Assembly: GCF_001402875.1 (NCBI RefSeq)
Contig: NZ_CP012946.1
Location: forward strand, 2,892,001-2,956,000
Source of the DNA: Blastochloris viridis
GTDB taxonomy: Bacteria > Pseudomonadota > Alphaproteobacteria > Rhizobiales > Xanthobacteraceae
Direction: 5' to 3'
Length of the DNA stretch: 64,000 nucleotides
Below the pieces are notes generated by a model that was not told the DNA's origin, searched no databases, and saw nothing but the letters and a program-made list of their open reading frames with translations. Below, in pieces: positions 10,247 to 17,026 of this stretch; positions within the stretch are counted from its first letter, which is position 1; every line of letters begins with the position of its first letter. The translations under genes and the position numbers were made by a program.

Positions 10247-11250
10247 TGGAACCTTATCTGCCGGTGATCTGGGCGGGCGTGATCGTGGTCGCGGTGGCGA
10301 TGTACGTCATCCTCGACGGCTTCGACCTCGGCATCGCCCTGTTGTTCCCCACCACCAGCGACGAGGCCGAACGCGACCAGATGATGAACTCGGTCGCGCC
10401 GTTCTGGGACGGCAACGAGACCTGGCTGGTGCTCGGCGGCGGCGGGCTGTGGGTGGCGTTTCCGCTGGCCTATTCCATCATCATGCCGGCGTTCTATCTG
10501 CCGGTGATCGCGATGCTGCTCGGCCTGGTGTTCCGCGGCGTCGCCTTCGAATTCCGCTGGGTGGCCAAGCCCAGCCATCTGCCGTGGGACATCGCCTTCT
10601 TCGCCGGCTCGCTGGTGGCGGCGTTCTGCCAGGGCGTCATCCTCGGCGGGCTGGTCGAGGGGGTGGCGGTGGCGAACGGCGCGTTCGCCGGCGGCCCGTT
10701 CGACTGGGCGAGCCCGTTCGCGCTGATGTGCGGCTGCGCGGTCACCACCGGCTACGCGCTGCTCGGCGCCACCTTCCTGGTGATGAAGACCGAGGGCCGG
10801 ATCGCCGACCACGCCCGGCAGATCGCCAAGCGCCTCATCATCGCGGTGCTGGTGTTCATGGCGGCAGTGAGCCTTTGGACCGCGCTGTCGTCGGAGCGCA
10901 TCGCCGAGCGCTGGTTCAGCCTTCCCAACCTGGTCTGGCTGGCGCCGGTGCCGCTGGTCACCGCGCTGGTCGGGTTCGGCGTGTGGCGCAGCCTGGAAAG
11001 AGGCGGCGAGATGGCGCCGTTCGCCGGCACCATCGCGCTGTTCCTGCTCGGCCTGCTCGGCCTTGCGATCTCCAGCTATCCCTTCATCGTGCCGCCGTCG
11101 GTGACGCTCTACGACGCCGCAGCCGTGCCGGCCTCGCAGATGTTCTCGCTGATCGGCGCGATGATCACGCTGCCCATGGTGCTGGCCTACACCGTGTTCG
11201 TGTACTGGACCTTCCGCGGCAAGATGCGGCCGGGCCAGGGCTATCATTGA
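10246..11250 (+). CDS. cydB: Cytochrome bd-type quinol oxidase subunit II (CydB/CioB)
   Basis: Second membrane subunit of the bd oxidase, 334 residues. Recognised by the start VIWAGVIVVAVAMYVILDGF followed by DLGIALLF, then FWDGNETWLVLGGGGLW, AFPLAYSIIMPAFYLP and late ISSYPFIVPP. Its ATG shares a base with the cydA stop, so the two are translationally coupled. No small CydX-like gene is evident after it; the gene ends six bases before the convergent lytic transglycosylase gene. Confidence 0.95.
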   Translation: MEPYLPVIWAGVIVVAVAMYVILDGFDLGIALLFPTTSDEAERDQMMNSVAPFWDGNETWLVLGGGGLWVAFPLAYSIIMPAFYLPVIAMLLGLVFRGVAFEFRWVAKPSHLPWDIAFFAGSLVAAFCQGVILGGLVEGVAVANGAFAGGPFDWASPFALMCGCAVTTGYALLGATFLVMKTEGRIADHARQIAKRLIIAVLVFMAAVSLWTALSSERIAERWFSLPNLVWLAPVPLVTALVGFGVWRSLERGGEMAPFAGTIALFLLGLLGLAISSYPFIVPPSVTLYDAAAVPASQMFSLIGAMITLPMVLAYTVFVYWTFRGKMRPGQGYH

Positions 11251-11256
11251 CGCGCC

Positions 11257-12504
11257 TCACCGTGCCGCCCGCGCGCGCATGTGGTCGAGCACGGCCCGAG
11301 TCGGCCAGCAGTCGAGGGCGAGGCCGCTCGCCTTCTGGTAGGCGCCGAACGCCAGCCGCGTGCGCATGCCGGCCTTGCCGTCGATCTTGTCGCGGTAGAG
11401 CCCAAGCGCGGCGAGGTGGCGCTGCATCTCCTCAAGCTCGGTGGTGCGCATCTGCACCACCTTGCCCCACGGTTCCGCGAACGGACCCAGGCCGGCGATG
11501 CGGTCGGCAACATTGCCGACGAACAGCACGTAGAGATCGGAGAAATTGTAGTCCTTGATGACGTAGTAGTTCTTCAGGATCAGAAAGGCCGGGCCGTAGC
11601 GGCCGGCCGGCATCAGCAGCGAGGCGCGCTCGCCGAGGTCCGAGGCCAGCGGCGTCTTTGCCGCCGGGACATAGCCGCTGCCGAGCCAGTCCTTCAGCGG
11701 CTTCAAGTGCTCGGGATCGGCGATGGTGCAGTCGAGCGAAGCCGGCACCTTGACCTCGTAGGCCCAGTGGTGGCCGGCCTGCCAGCCCTTATGGGCGAGC
11801 TGCTGCGCCGCCGAGGCCAGCGCGTCCGGCACCGAATGCCAGATGTCGACGTGGCCGTCGCCGTCGAAGTCGACGCCATGGCGATAGAATTCCGACGGCA
11901 GGAACTGCGTCATGCCGATCGCGCCGCCCCACGAGGCGCGCATGTCGGCGCGCGGCACGCCGTCCTGCAGCATCTTGAAGGCGTAGAGCAGCTCGTTCCG
12001 AAAGAAGTCCTTGCGCTTGCCGTAATAGCCCTGCGTCGCCAGCACGGTGATGGCGTCATGCGGCAGCTTGTAGGTGCCGAACGCGGTTTCGCGGCCCCAG
12101 ATCGCCACCACCACGGCGCCCGGCACGCCATAGCGCTGCTCGATGCGCGCCAGCGTGTCGCGGTGCTGGAGGAAGAGCTTGCGGCCTTGCGCGGCGAGAT
12201 TGCTCAGCGTCGACTCGCGCAGATATTCCGCCGGCGTCTGCACGAACTCGGCCTGGCCGCGCGGCGGCGCCTCGGGACGGCCGGGCACCACCAGATCGGG
12301 CAGCGACAGGTTGGGCTCGATGCCGCGGGTCGCCTCGTCGAACGTGGCGCGCGACACGCCGAGCTTGGCGGCCTCCGGCCACAGCCCTTTCAGCCAGGCC
12401 TGGAACGCCGGATCAGCGGCGCCGGCGGGCGCCGCGGACAGCAGCGCCGCCAGCGCAACGACGATGGCAGCGACGATGGCGCGGCCGAAAATCCGATGTG
12501 TCAT
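11257..12504 (-). CDS. Lytic murein transglycosylase, MltB type with peptidoglycan-binding domain
   Basis: Exported enzyme of 415 residues that cleaves peptidoglycan between MurNAc and GlcNAc to give anhydro ends. A signal peptide covers about residues 1-29 (hydrophobic run ending APAGAA). The SLT_2 domain follows, with the catalytic glutamate at about 139 in AIWGRETAFG and the family segments GYYGKRKDFF, SWGGAIGMTQFLPS and DFDGDGHVDIW. A PG_binding_1 domain near the C-terminus holds LYRDKIDGKAGMRTRLAFGA. No lipobox cysteine is seen, so it is likely soluble and periplasmic. The ATG overlaps the stop of the upstream glycosyltransferase-like gene by four bases (ATGA). Confidence 0.92.
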   Translation of the reverse strand: MTHRIFGRAIVAAIVVALAALLSAAPAGAADPAFQAWLKGLWPEAAKLGVSRATFDEATRGIEPNLSLPDLVVPGRPEAPPRGQAEFVQTPAEYLRESTLSNLAAQGRKLFLQHRDTLARIEQRYGVPGAVVVAIWGRETAFGTYKLPHDAITVLATQGYYGKRKDFFRNELLYAFKMLQDGVPRADMRASWGGAIGMTQFLPSEFYRHGVDFDGDGHVDIWHSVPDALASAAQQLAHKGWQAGHHWAYEVKVPASLDCTIADPEHLKPLKDWLGSGYVPAAKTPLASDLGERASLLMPAGRYGPAFLILKNYYVIKDYNFSDLYVLFVGNVADRIAGLGPFAEPWGKVVQMRTTELEEMQRHLAALGLYRDKIDGKAGMRTRLAFGAYQKASGLALDCWPTRAVLDHMRARAAR

Positions 12505-13235
12505 TCGTCCGTTCCCGATTGCACGATTTGCGACAGCGTCCACACCAACGCCCGCGTCCGAGCGGCGTCGGCGCCCGGCAAGCCATGACCGAGCGGCAAT
12601 GGGCTGCCGGCGAACTCGGCGGCGAGCAGCGCCAGCGACGGTGCGTCGTCGACGTCGTACCAGCCCGGCAGCTCGATCAGGTCGATGCCGGCGGCGCGGG
12701 CCCGCCGTCGGGTCAATTTGGCCACCGCTCCGGTGCTCCACGGCATGGCGTCGAACAGTGCGCCATGCGGCCGGTCGAGCGCCAGCACGCCGTAGCCGCC
12801 ATCCAGCATCGGCGCCATCGCCACCCGGCCGGGCACCGCGGCCGCCGCCGCCGCCTGCTCGACGATGGCGCCGGGCAGCGTCGGCGCGTCGGCGCCGAGC
12901 AGCACCACGCCGCGGTGGCCGCGCCGCATTAGCTCGGCGGCGACCCCCGCCATGCGGGCGCCGAGATCGCCCGCCGGCTGCACCACGAGGCCGATTCCCG
13001 GCGGCACCAGCGCATCCAGCACCACCGCGTCGGCGCGCGGGGTGTAGGCGACATAGGCCGCAGCATCGATGCGGGCGGCCAGCGCCGCCACCCGCTCGGC
13101 AATGTCGGCCAGGAACGCCGCCGCCAGCGCGGCGGCCTGGTCCGGCGTCAAGGGCGGGCACAGCCGGGTCTTGGCACGACCCGGCGCCGGCACCTTGGCC
13201 ATGACGGCGATGGCGACCGAGCTCTCAGCGGCCAT
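12501..13235 (-). CDS. TIGR04282/DUF2064-type glycosyltransferase-like protein
   Basis: Cytoplasmic protein of about 244 residues with the nucleotidyltransferase-like fold of the DUF2064 family. Hallmarks are AVMAKVPAPGRAKTRLCPPL at the start, GHRGVVLLGADAPTLPG in the middle and APMLDGGYGVLAL. The exact substrate of this family is not established. The ATG at 13235 is chosen for the GGGAGG site just upstream; a GTG at 13250 would add five residues. It is coupled by a four-base overlap to the transglycosylase gene and lies 15 bases after the flavoprotein gene. The partner type it is often found with (TIGR04283) is elsewhere in this window at 24371-25051. Confidence 0.85.
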   Translation of the reverse strand: MAAESSVAIAVMAKVPAPGRAKTRLCPPLTPDQAAALAAAFLADIAERVAALAARIDAAAYVAYTPRADAVVLDALVPPGIGLVVQPAGDLGARMAGVAAELMRRGHRGVVLLGADAPTLPGAIVEQAAAAAAVPGRVAMAPMLDGGYGVLALDRPHGALFDAMPWSTGAVAKLTRRRARAAGIDLIELPGWYDVDDAPSLALLAAEFAGSPLPLGHGLPGADAARTRALVWTLSQIVQSGTDE

Positions 13236-13250
13236 CGGCCCTCCCAACAC

Positions 13251-14483
13251 TCATCGGCGCGGCGCGTCTGCCATCGCGGCGCGCTTGAGATCGTAGCTCG
13301 GATCGGCCAGATCTTCCGTCCGCAATTGCGCGCCTGCGGCGACAAGGCGCCGCCCGATCATGTGGTCGGCCGGCTTGTTGAGGCTGTCGACCGCGATCAC
13401 CCGGCCGCCCTTGAGCTGGAACACCGAGAACGCCAGGCTGTCGGCGTCGCCGCGCACCACGGTCTCGTCGATGTCGAAGGCAAGGCCGGTGGTCTGCAGC
13501 TTCATGTCGAACTGGTCGCTCCAGAACCACGGCACCGCATCATAGGCCGCGCCCTTGCCGAGGATGGTCGCCGCCACCGCCTTGCCCTGGTCGATGGCGT
13601 TCTGCACCGATTCCACCATCACCGGACGCGGCGCGAAACGGGTGGGAAAGCGCGCAACGTCGCCGATGGCGAATACATCCGGCGCCGAGGTGCGCAGCAG
13701 AGGATCGACGACGATGCCATGGTCGGTGTCGATGCCGGCGGCTTTGGCGATGCCGGCGGCCGGCACCACGCCGATGCCGACCACGACGAGGTCGGCGGCA
13801 AGCGTGGTGCCGTCCGACAGCACCACGGCGGACACCTTGCCCTCGCCCTCAATGCGGGCGACGCCGGCGCCGGTCATGATCTTGACGCCCTTCTCGGTGT
13901 GCCGGCGCACGATCGCATCCGCCATCGCCGGCGCGGTCGAGCGCGCCAGCACGCGCGGCAGCGCCTCGACCACCACCGCGCTTGAGCCGAGCTTGGTGGC
14001 GGAGGCCGCCACCTCCAGCCCGATGAAGCCGCCGCCGATCACCACCACGTTGCGCGGCGTCGTGAGCGCTTCCTTCAGCTTCAGCGCGTCGTCGAGCCCG
14101 CGCAGATAGAGCACGCCGGGCAGATCGGCCCCCGGCACCGGGATCTTCCGCACGTCGGCGCCGGTGGCGATGATCAGGTGGTCATAGGCGATGGTGTCGG
14201 CGCCGGCGGTGACGGTCTTCGAGCCGGGGTCGATGGCCTCGACCCGGCGGCCGGTGACGAGGTCGAGCCGGTTGTCGGTGAAGAACACCTGGCCGCGCAG
14301 CGGCACGGTGTCGACGCCGGCCTCGCCCGACAGCACCGCCTTCGACAGCGGCGGGCGTTGATAGGGGGCGTAGGGCTCGGCGCCGATGATGCGGATGGCC
14401 TCGCCATAGCCGCCCTGGCGCAGGCTGGTCGCAACCTGCAACCCGGCCTGCCCGCCGCCGATGATCACCACGCCCGCGCTCAT
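13251..14483 (-). CDS. FAD-dependent ferredoxin/rubredoxin-type reductase
   Basis: Two-dinucleotide flavoprotein of 410 residues in the putidaredoxin/rhodocoxin reductase family, passing electrons from NAD(P)H to a ferredoxin. The FAD site is VVIIGGGQAGLQVA at the N-terminus, the NAD site VVVIGGGFIGLEVA near residue 150, and the second FAD contact DVFAIGDVARFPT near 290. A C-terminal reductase domain with FDMKLQTTGLAFD follows. No ferredoxin or P450 gene is adjacent, so its electron acceptor is unknown. The ribosome site GGGGAGAG precedes the ATG. It heads a three-gene same-strand run ending in the transglycosylase. Confidence 0.88.
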   Translation of the reverse strand: MSAGVVIIGGGQAGLQVATSLRQGGYGEAIRIIGAEPYAPYQRPPLSKAVLSGEAGVDTVPLRGQVFFTDNRLDLVTGRRVEAIDPGSKTVTAGADTIAYDHLIIATGADVRKIPVPGADLPGVLYLRGLDDALKLKEALTTPRNVVVIGGGFIGLEVAASATKLGSSAVVVEALPRVLARSTAPAMADAIVRRHTEKGVKIMTGAGVARIEGEGKVSAVVLSDGTTLAADLVVVGIGVVPAAGIAKAAGIDTDHGIVVDPLLRTSAPDVFAIGDVARFPTRFAPRPVMVESVQNAIDQGKAVAATILGKGAAYDAVPWFWSDQFDMKLQTTGLAFDIDETVVRGDADSLAFSVFQLKGGRVIAVDSLNKPADHMIGRRLVAAGAQLRTEDLADPSYDLKRAAMADAPRR

Positions 14484-14631
14484 GTCGCTCTCCCCTACCC
14501 GTTTGATGGCAGCGGACGATTACCGCGCCGGACCGCGACGGGGAAGCGGGCAAGCCCGCGGCTTGCGGCCGTGCTCCCGCTTGGGCGCGGTTGCGCTATG
14601 ATCGCTTTAATTGCCGAATCGGAGGGGACGG

Positions 14632-15000
14632 ATGCGGCACGCAGCACGTTTGATCTGTCTGGCCGGCATCGCCAGCACGATGGTTCTCCCCGCCGCCGCC
14701 GAGCGGGAGATGAAACCACCCGCCGTGCCGCTGGTGGTGGCGGTCAACGACACGCCCTGCGGCTGGTACGTGATCTACATGTGCTCGCGCGAGCGGAGCG
14801 AGGCGACCCACTGGTACGACCAGCACGAGGCCATTCCGGGCGTCGTGGTCAAGACCGGGCCGGACACCCCCAATTTCGCACCGGGCTGGTTCTGCGTCGC
14901 CGACGGGCCGAAGGACCGCGAGGACGCCATCGCCCGCGCCGAAGAGATCCGCGGCTGGGGCTCAGCGCCCGAGGCGTATGCCAAGAACTCGTGCAGGTAA
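14632..15000 (+). CDS. Small secreted cysteine-containing protein of unknown function
   Basis: Protein of 122 residues whose ATG at 14632 follows a GGAGGGG site. Residues 1-23 form a signal peptide ending in LPAAA, so the product is probably periplasmic. The mature part has four well-spaced cysteines (in NDTPCGWYV, YMCSRE, GWFCVAD and the C-terminal NSC), which could form two disulphides. The pattern GWFCVADGPKDREDA with following helices is reminiscent of a SPOR-type fold, but this is inference. A truncated relative sits at 16688-16770. Function not recognised. Confidence 0.7.
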   Translation: MRHAARLICLAGIASTMVLPAAAEREMKPPAVPLVVAVNDTPCGWYVIYMCSRERSEATHWYDQHEAIPGVVVKTGPDTPNFAPGWFCVADGPKDREDAIARAEEIRGWGSAPEAYAKNSCR

Positions 15001-15097
15001 TGGCCCGCTGCCCCGACTTGGTTTGGGCCTTGGCCATTCAGATCTCATGAGGGCGTCGATGGCGGCCTCGGCGAGCACGGATAGGACACGGACGAAC

Positions 15098-15214
15098 CCG
15101 GCTACCTTGACCGTCCTACGGCAGGTGCTTGAGGAAGCAGGCGTCGAGTTCATCCCGGAGAATGGCAGCGGGGCTGGTGTTCGGTTAGCCAAACGGAACG
15201 GAAATGGCGATTAG
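15098..15214 (+). pseudogene. C-terminal remnant of an XRE-type transcriptional regulator
   Basis: Only the tail of a helix-turn-helix regulator remains: NPATLTVLRQVLEEAGVEF followed by IPENGSGAGVRLAK, the characteristic ending of a widespread alphaproteobacterial XRE family. The DNA-binding half is missing upstream, where the frame runs into sequence unlike a regulator. The remnant ends inside the start of the AT-rich gene at 15204 (11-base overlap), so it may now act only as a translated leader. A second tail of the same kind lies at 16137-16207. Confidence 0.65.
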
Positions 15215-15929
15215 ATTTGAGCAGCGGATGTTCGAAGAGGCCGGTGGCGAATGGTCGGACGGTCATGCATGCAACCAGGCCCTCGATCAACTCTCTTCTA
15301 GTAGAGTTTCAAAAATTGAAGCGATAGGAGTACTAAAAAAATCAAAGATTGCATGGAAGTATGCAACCTTACGGCAAGCGATAACTTATAGAATTGTTGA
15401 TCTTGGTGAGGCAGCAATTCGTGAGTGGTCAGACAACAATACTCTTTCTGCACTTATAATTGCGCGAGCATTTATTGAGACTGTTGCTTTCTTGCATTAT
15501 ATCCTGATCCATGCAGAAAAGGCATTGCTTTTGAATGATATTGATGCCCTTGATAAAAACATAATGATTGCGCACTTTGGAGGACGACACGAACATTGGA
15601 AGCTGAACGGCCTTGAAGCTATAAACGTATTAAAAGCTCTTGACGTTATGACCAAAAAAATTCCGAGGACGCGAGATTTTTATGAGAGAATATCCGAAAT
15701 TTGTCACCCAAATTCGCAGGGCGTAAGTCAATTCTACTCTACTTTGGATAGAGAGCGTGTTGTGGTTACATTTAGCAGAACGAAGAGGGATCGTAATAGT
15801 GTGTTTTCCCACATTATGGGGGCCCTCCTTTGTGCTCAGTGGGCAATTATACTTTTTGACGATTATGACAAATGCGTTGAATGCATCGCAAAGTTGCAGG
15901 TAAGTAGTTCCAATTCTGACCTTGGATAG
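15204..15929 (+). CDS. AT-rich orphan gene, unknown function
   Basis: Protein of 241 residues that I do not recognise. It appears soluble and mainly helical, with a hydrophobic stretch ALIIARAFIETVAFLHYILI around residues 83-102 and an His-rich segment FGGRHEHWK. The layout is loosely like DUF5677-type proteins of genomic islands, but this is a weak resemblance. Base composition is strikingly different from its neighbours: long A/T runs, with codons such as AAA, ATA and TTT that the rest of the window avoids. It is therefore a clear candidate for recent horizontal acquisition. The ATG at 15204 overlaps the upstream regulator remnant and has only a weak ribosome site. Confidence 0.72.
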   Translation: MAIRFEQRMFEEAGGEWSDGHACNQALDQLSSSRVSKIEAIGVLKKSKIAWKYATLRQAITYRIVDLGEAAIREWSDNNTLSALIIARAFIETVAFLHYILIHAEKALLLNDIDALDKNIMIAHFGGRHEHWKLNGLEAINVLKALDVMTKKIPRTRDFYERISEICHPNSQGVSQFYSTLDRERVVVTFSRTKRDRNSVFSHIMGALLCAQWAIILFDDYDKCVECIAKLQVSSSNSDLG

Positions 15930-16136
15930 AGCGCGCAGTACGACAGGCATCAGAAATGCCATTTCGCCAAATTATCCGTTTAGATTTTAGACGAGAGAAT
16001 TGCGCTCATTAGCATTTGTCTTTGCCGCCGCTACGCCAAGAACTTCGATCGGATGACGACCGGCTTCGGCAGCTGTGCCTCGGCGACGCGGGCGGCCATG
16101 TTGTCGAGTCGCCAGTCGGCGGCGTAAAGCCCATGC

Positions 16137-16207
16137 AGCGTGGCGTTGATTTCAACGCCGAGAACGGCGGCGGGCTTGGCGTGCGCCTCAAGACGGAACA
16201 GGCATGA
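16137..16207 (+). pseudogene. Second XRE-regulator C-terminal remnant
   Basis: Reads GVDFNAENGGGLGVRLK then a short end and a stop, matching the tail motif of XRE regulators and of the remnant at 15098-15214. The preceding part of the frame is not regulator-like, so only this tail survives. Its stop overlaps the start of the following PhnA-tail gene by four bases (ATGA). Confidence 0.55.
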
Positions 16208-16425
16208 GCGACGGCATCCTGACAGACAGCAACGGCAACCAGCTCGCCGACGACGATTCCGTCACGGTGATCAAGGACCTGAAGGTCAAGGGCACGTCGG
16301 AAACCATCAAGCGCGGCACGCTGGTCAAGAACATCCGCCCGACCGACACCCCCGGCGAGGTCGAGTGCAACACCAAGCAAGTCAAGGGCCTGGTGCTGAA
16401 AACCGAGTTCCTCAAGACGGCCTGA
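16204..16425 (+). CDS. PhnA/YjdM-type C-terminal domain protein
   Basis: Small protein of 73 residues matching the C-terminal domain of PhnA (YjdM) proteins: DSNGNQLADDDSVTVIKDLK, then VKGTSETIKRGT and KSEF-like ending LKTEFLKTA. Full-length PhnA proteins carry an N-terminal zinc ribbon with four cysteines before this domain; here that part is absent, though single-domain forms are known. The biochemical role of the family is unsettled despite the historical phosphonate name. The start ATG overlaps the stop of an XRE remnant by four bases, which decides the start. Confidence 0.85.
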   Translation: MSDGILTDSNGNQLADDDSVTVIKDLKVKGTSETIKRGTLVKNIRPTDTPGEVECNTKQVKGLVLKTEFLKTA

Positions 16426-16463
16426 GCGACGCCGGCGGTTCGTCGACACCGTGAGGAAGGCCC

Positions 16464-16691
16464 ATGACCCGCAATGACCCGACCCGTCTTGAATACCCGG
16501 TGGTGGTCGAGCCGCTGCCTGAGGCGGACGGCGGCGGTTTCGCGGCGATCGTGCCGGACCTGCCCGGCTGCATGAGCGACGGCGAGACGCCGGAAGAGGC
16601 GATCGTCAATGTTCAGGACGCCATCCGCGCCTGGATCGAAGCCGCCCTCGACCTCGGCCGCGAGGTGCCGCCCTGCCCATCGCGGCGGTGA
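16464..16691 (+). CDS. hicB: HicB-family antitoxin-like protein (no HicA partner seen)
   Basis: Protein of 75 residues with the partial RNase-H fold of HicB antitoxins: EYPVVVEPLPEADGGGFAAI, VPDLPGCMSDGETPEEAI and NVQDAIRAWIEAALDLGREV. HicB usually neutralises the mRNA interferase HicA encoded immediately upstream. No HicA-like double-stranded RNA-binding protein is present on either side; the upstream neighbour is the PhnA-tail gene, 38 bases away. It may be a solitary HicB, which is common, or the survivor of a decayed module. Its stop overlaps a GTG that opens a remnant reading frame. Confidence 0.85.
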   Translation: MTRNDPTRLEYPVVVEPLPEADGGGFAAIVPDLPGCMSDGETPEEAIVNVQDAIRAWIEAALDLGREVPPCPSRR

Positions 16692-16770
16692 GCGAGACGC
16701 CCTTCGGCTGGTACGTAGTGTTCGTGTGTTCGCGGGCCGAGCACGAGGCGCAGTATTGGAGCCGCATCCG
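16688..16770 (+). pseudogene. Truncated relative of the secreted protein at 14632-15000
   Basis: The frame from GTG 16688 reads SETPFGWYVVFVCSRAEHEA then QYWSR, aligning with DTPCGWYVIYMCSRERSEA and THWYD in the gene at 14632. Similarity stops after about 25 residues, where the frame runs into a dispersed repeat. The signal peptide and the C-terminal half with two cysteines are lost, so this is best read as a decayed paralogue rather than a functional gene. Confidence 0.6.
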
Positions 16771-16783
16771 GCGCGCTCTGGAT

Positions 16784-16827
16784 CGCCCTTCGAGACGCCC
16801 GCTTCGCGGGCTCCTCAGGGCGAGGGT
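16784..16827. repeat. Dispersed CGAGACGC-type repeat with internal hairpin
   Basis: The stretch CCTTCGAGACGCCCGCTTCG continues into CGGGCTCCTCAGGGCGAGGG. The CCCGC-TTC-GCGGG core forms a small perfect hairpin. A related unit with GGTTCGATACGGCTGCTTCG followed by CAGCCGCCTCACCGTGAGG lies near 47876. Such units are common between genes in Hyphomicrobiales. Confidence 0.55.
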
Positions 16828-16895
16828 GGCGGTGGTGAGGGTTCCTCGACCGGTCGTCCTCGACAAGCGGATGCGCAGCGTCCGCGCGATCGAGG

Positions 16896-16972
16896 ACCCA
16901 TGATCCGCGACGACGGCAAGCCCCCGCAGCGCAAGCTGCAGCGATATCGGGCAGACCTCGCGGATCATGGGT
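16896..16972. repeat. 15-bp perfect inverted repeat flanking 47 bases
   Basis: ACCCATGATCCGCGA at 16896-16910 is exactly complementary to TCGCGGATCATGGGT at 16958-16972. The arms lie just downstream of the ubiD stop (which is on the other strand at 17027). A third copy of the core TCGCGGATCATGG is at 23063-23075, so this is part of a dispersed repeat family rather than a dedicated terminator. Confidence 0.65.
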
Positions 16973-17026
16973 TCCCGATCTCGCGTCAACGACGCTCGTC
17001 GGGAACGACGGCGGCGCGGCCAGCCG

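Noticed and set aside
16031-16139. A protein-like minus-strand reading (contains LYAADWRLDNMAARVAEAQ)
   Set aside because: It has no start, cannot be tied to a family and overlaps a plus-strand regulator tail; left as undetermined.
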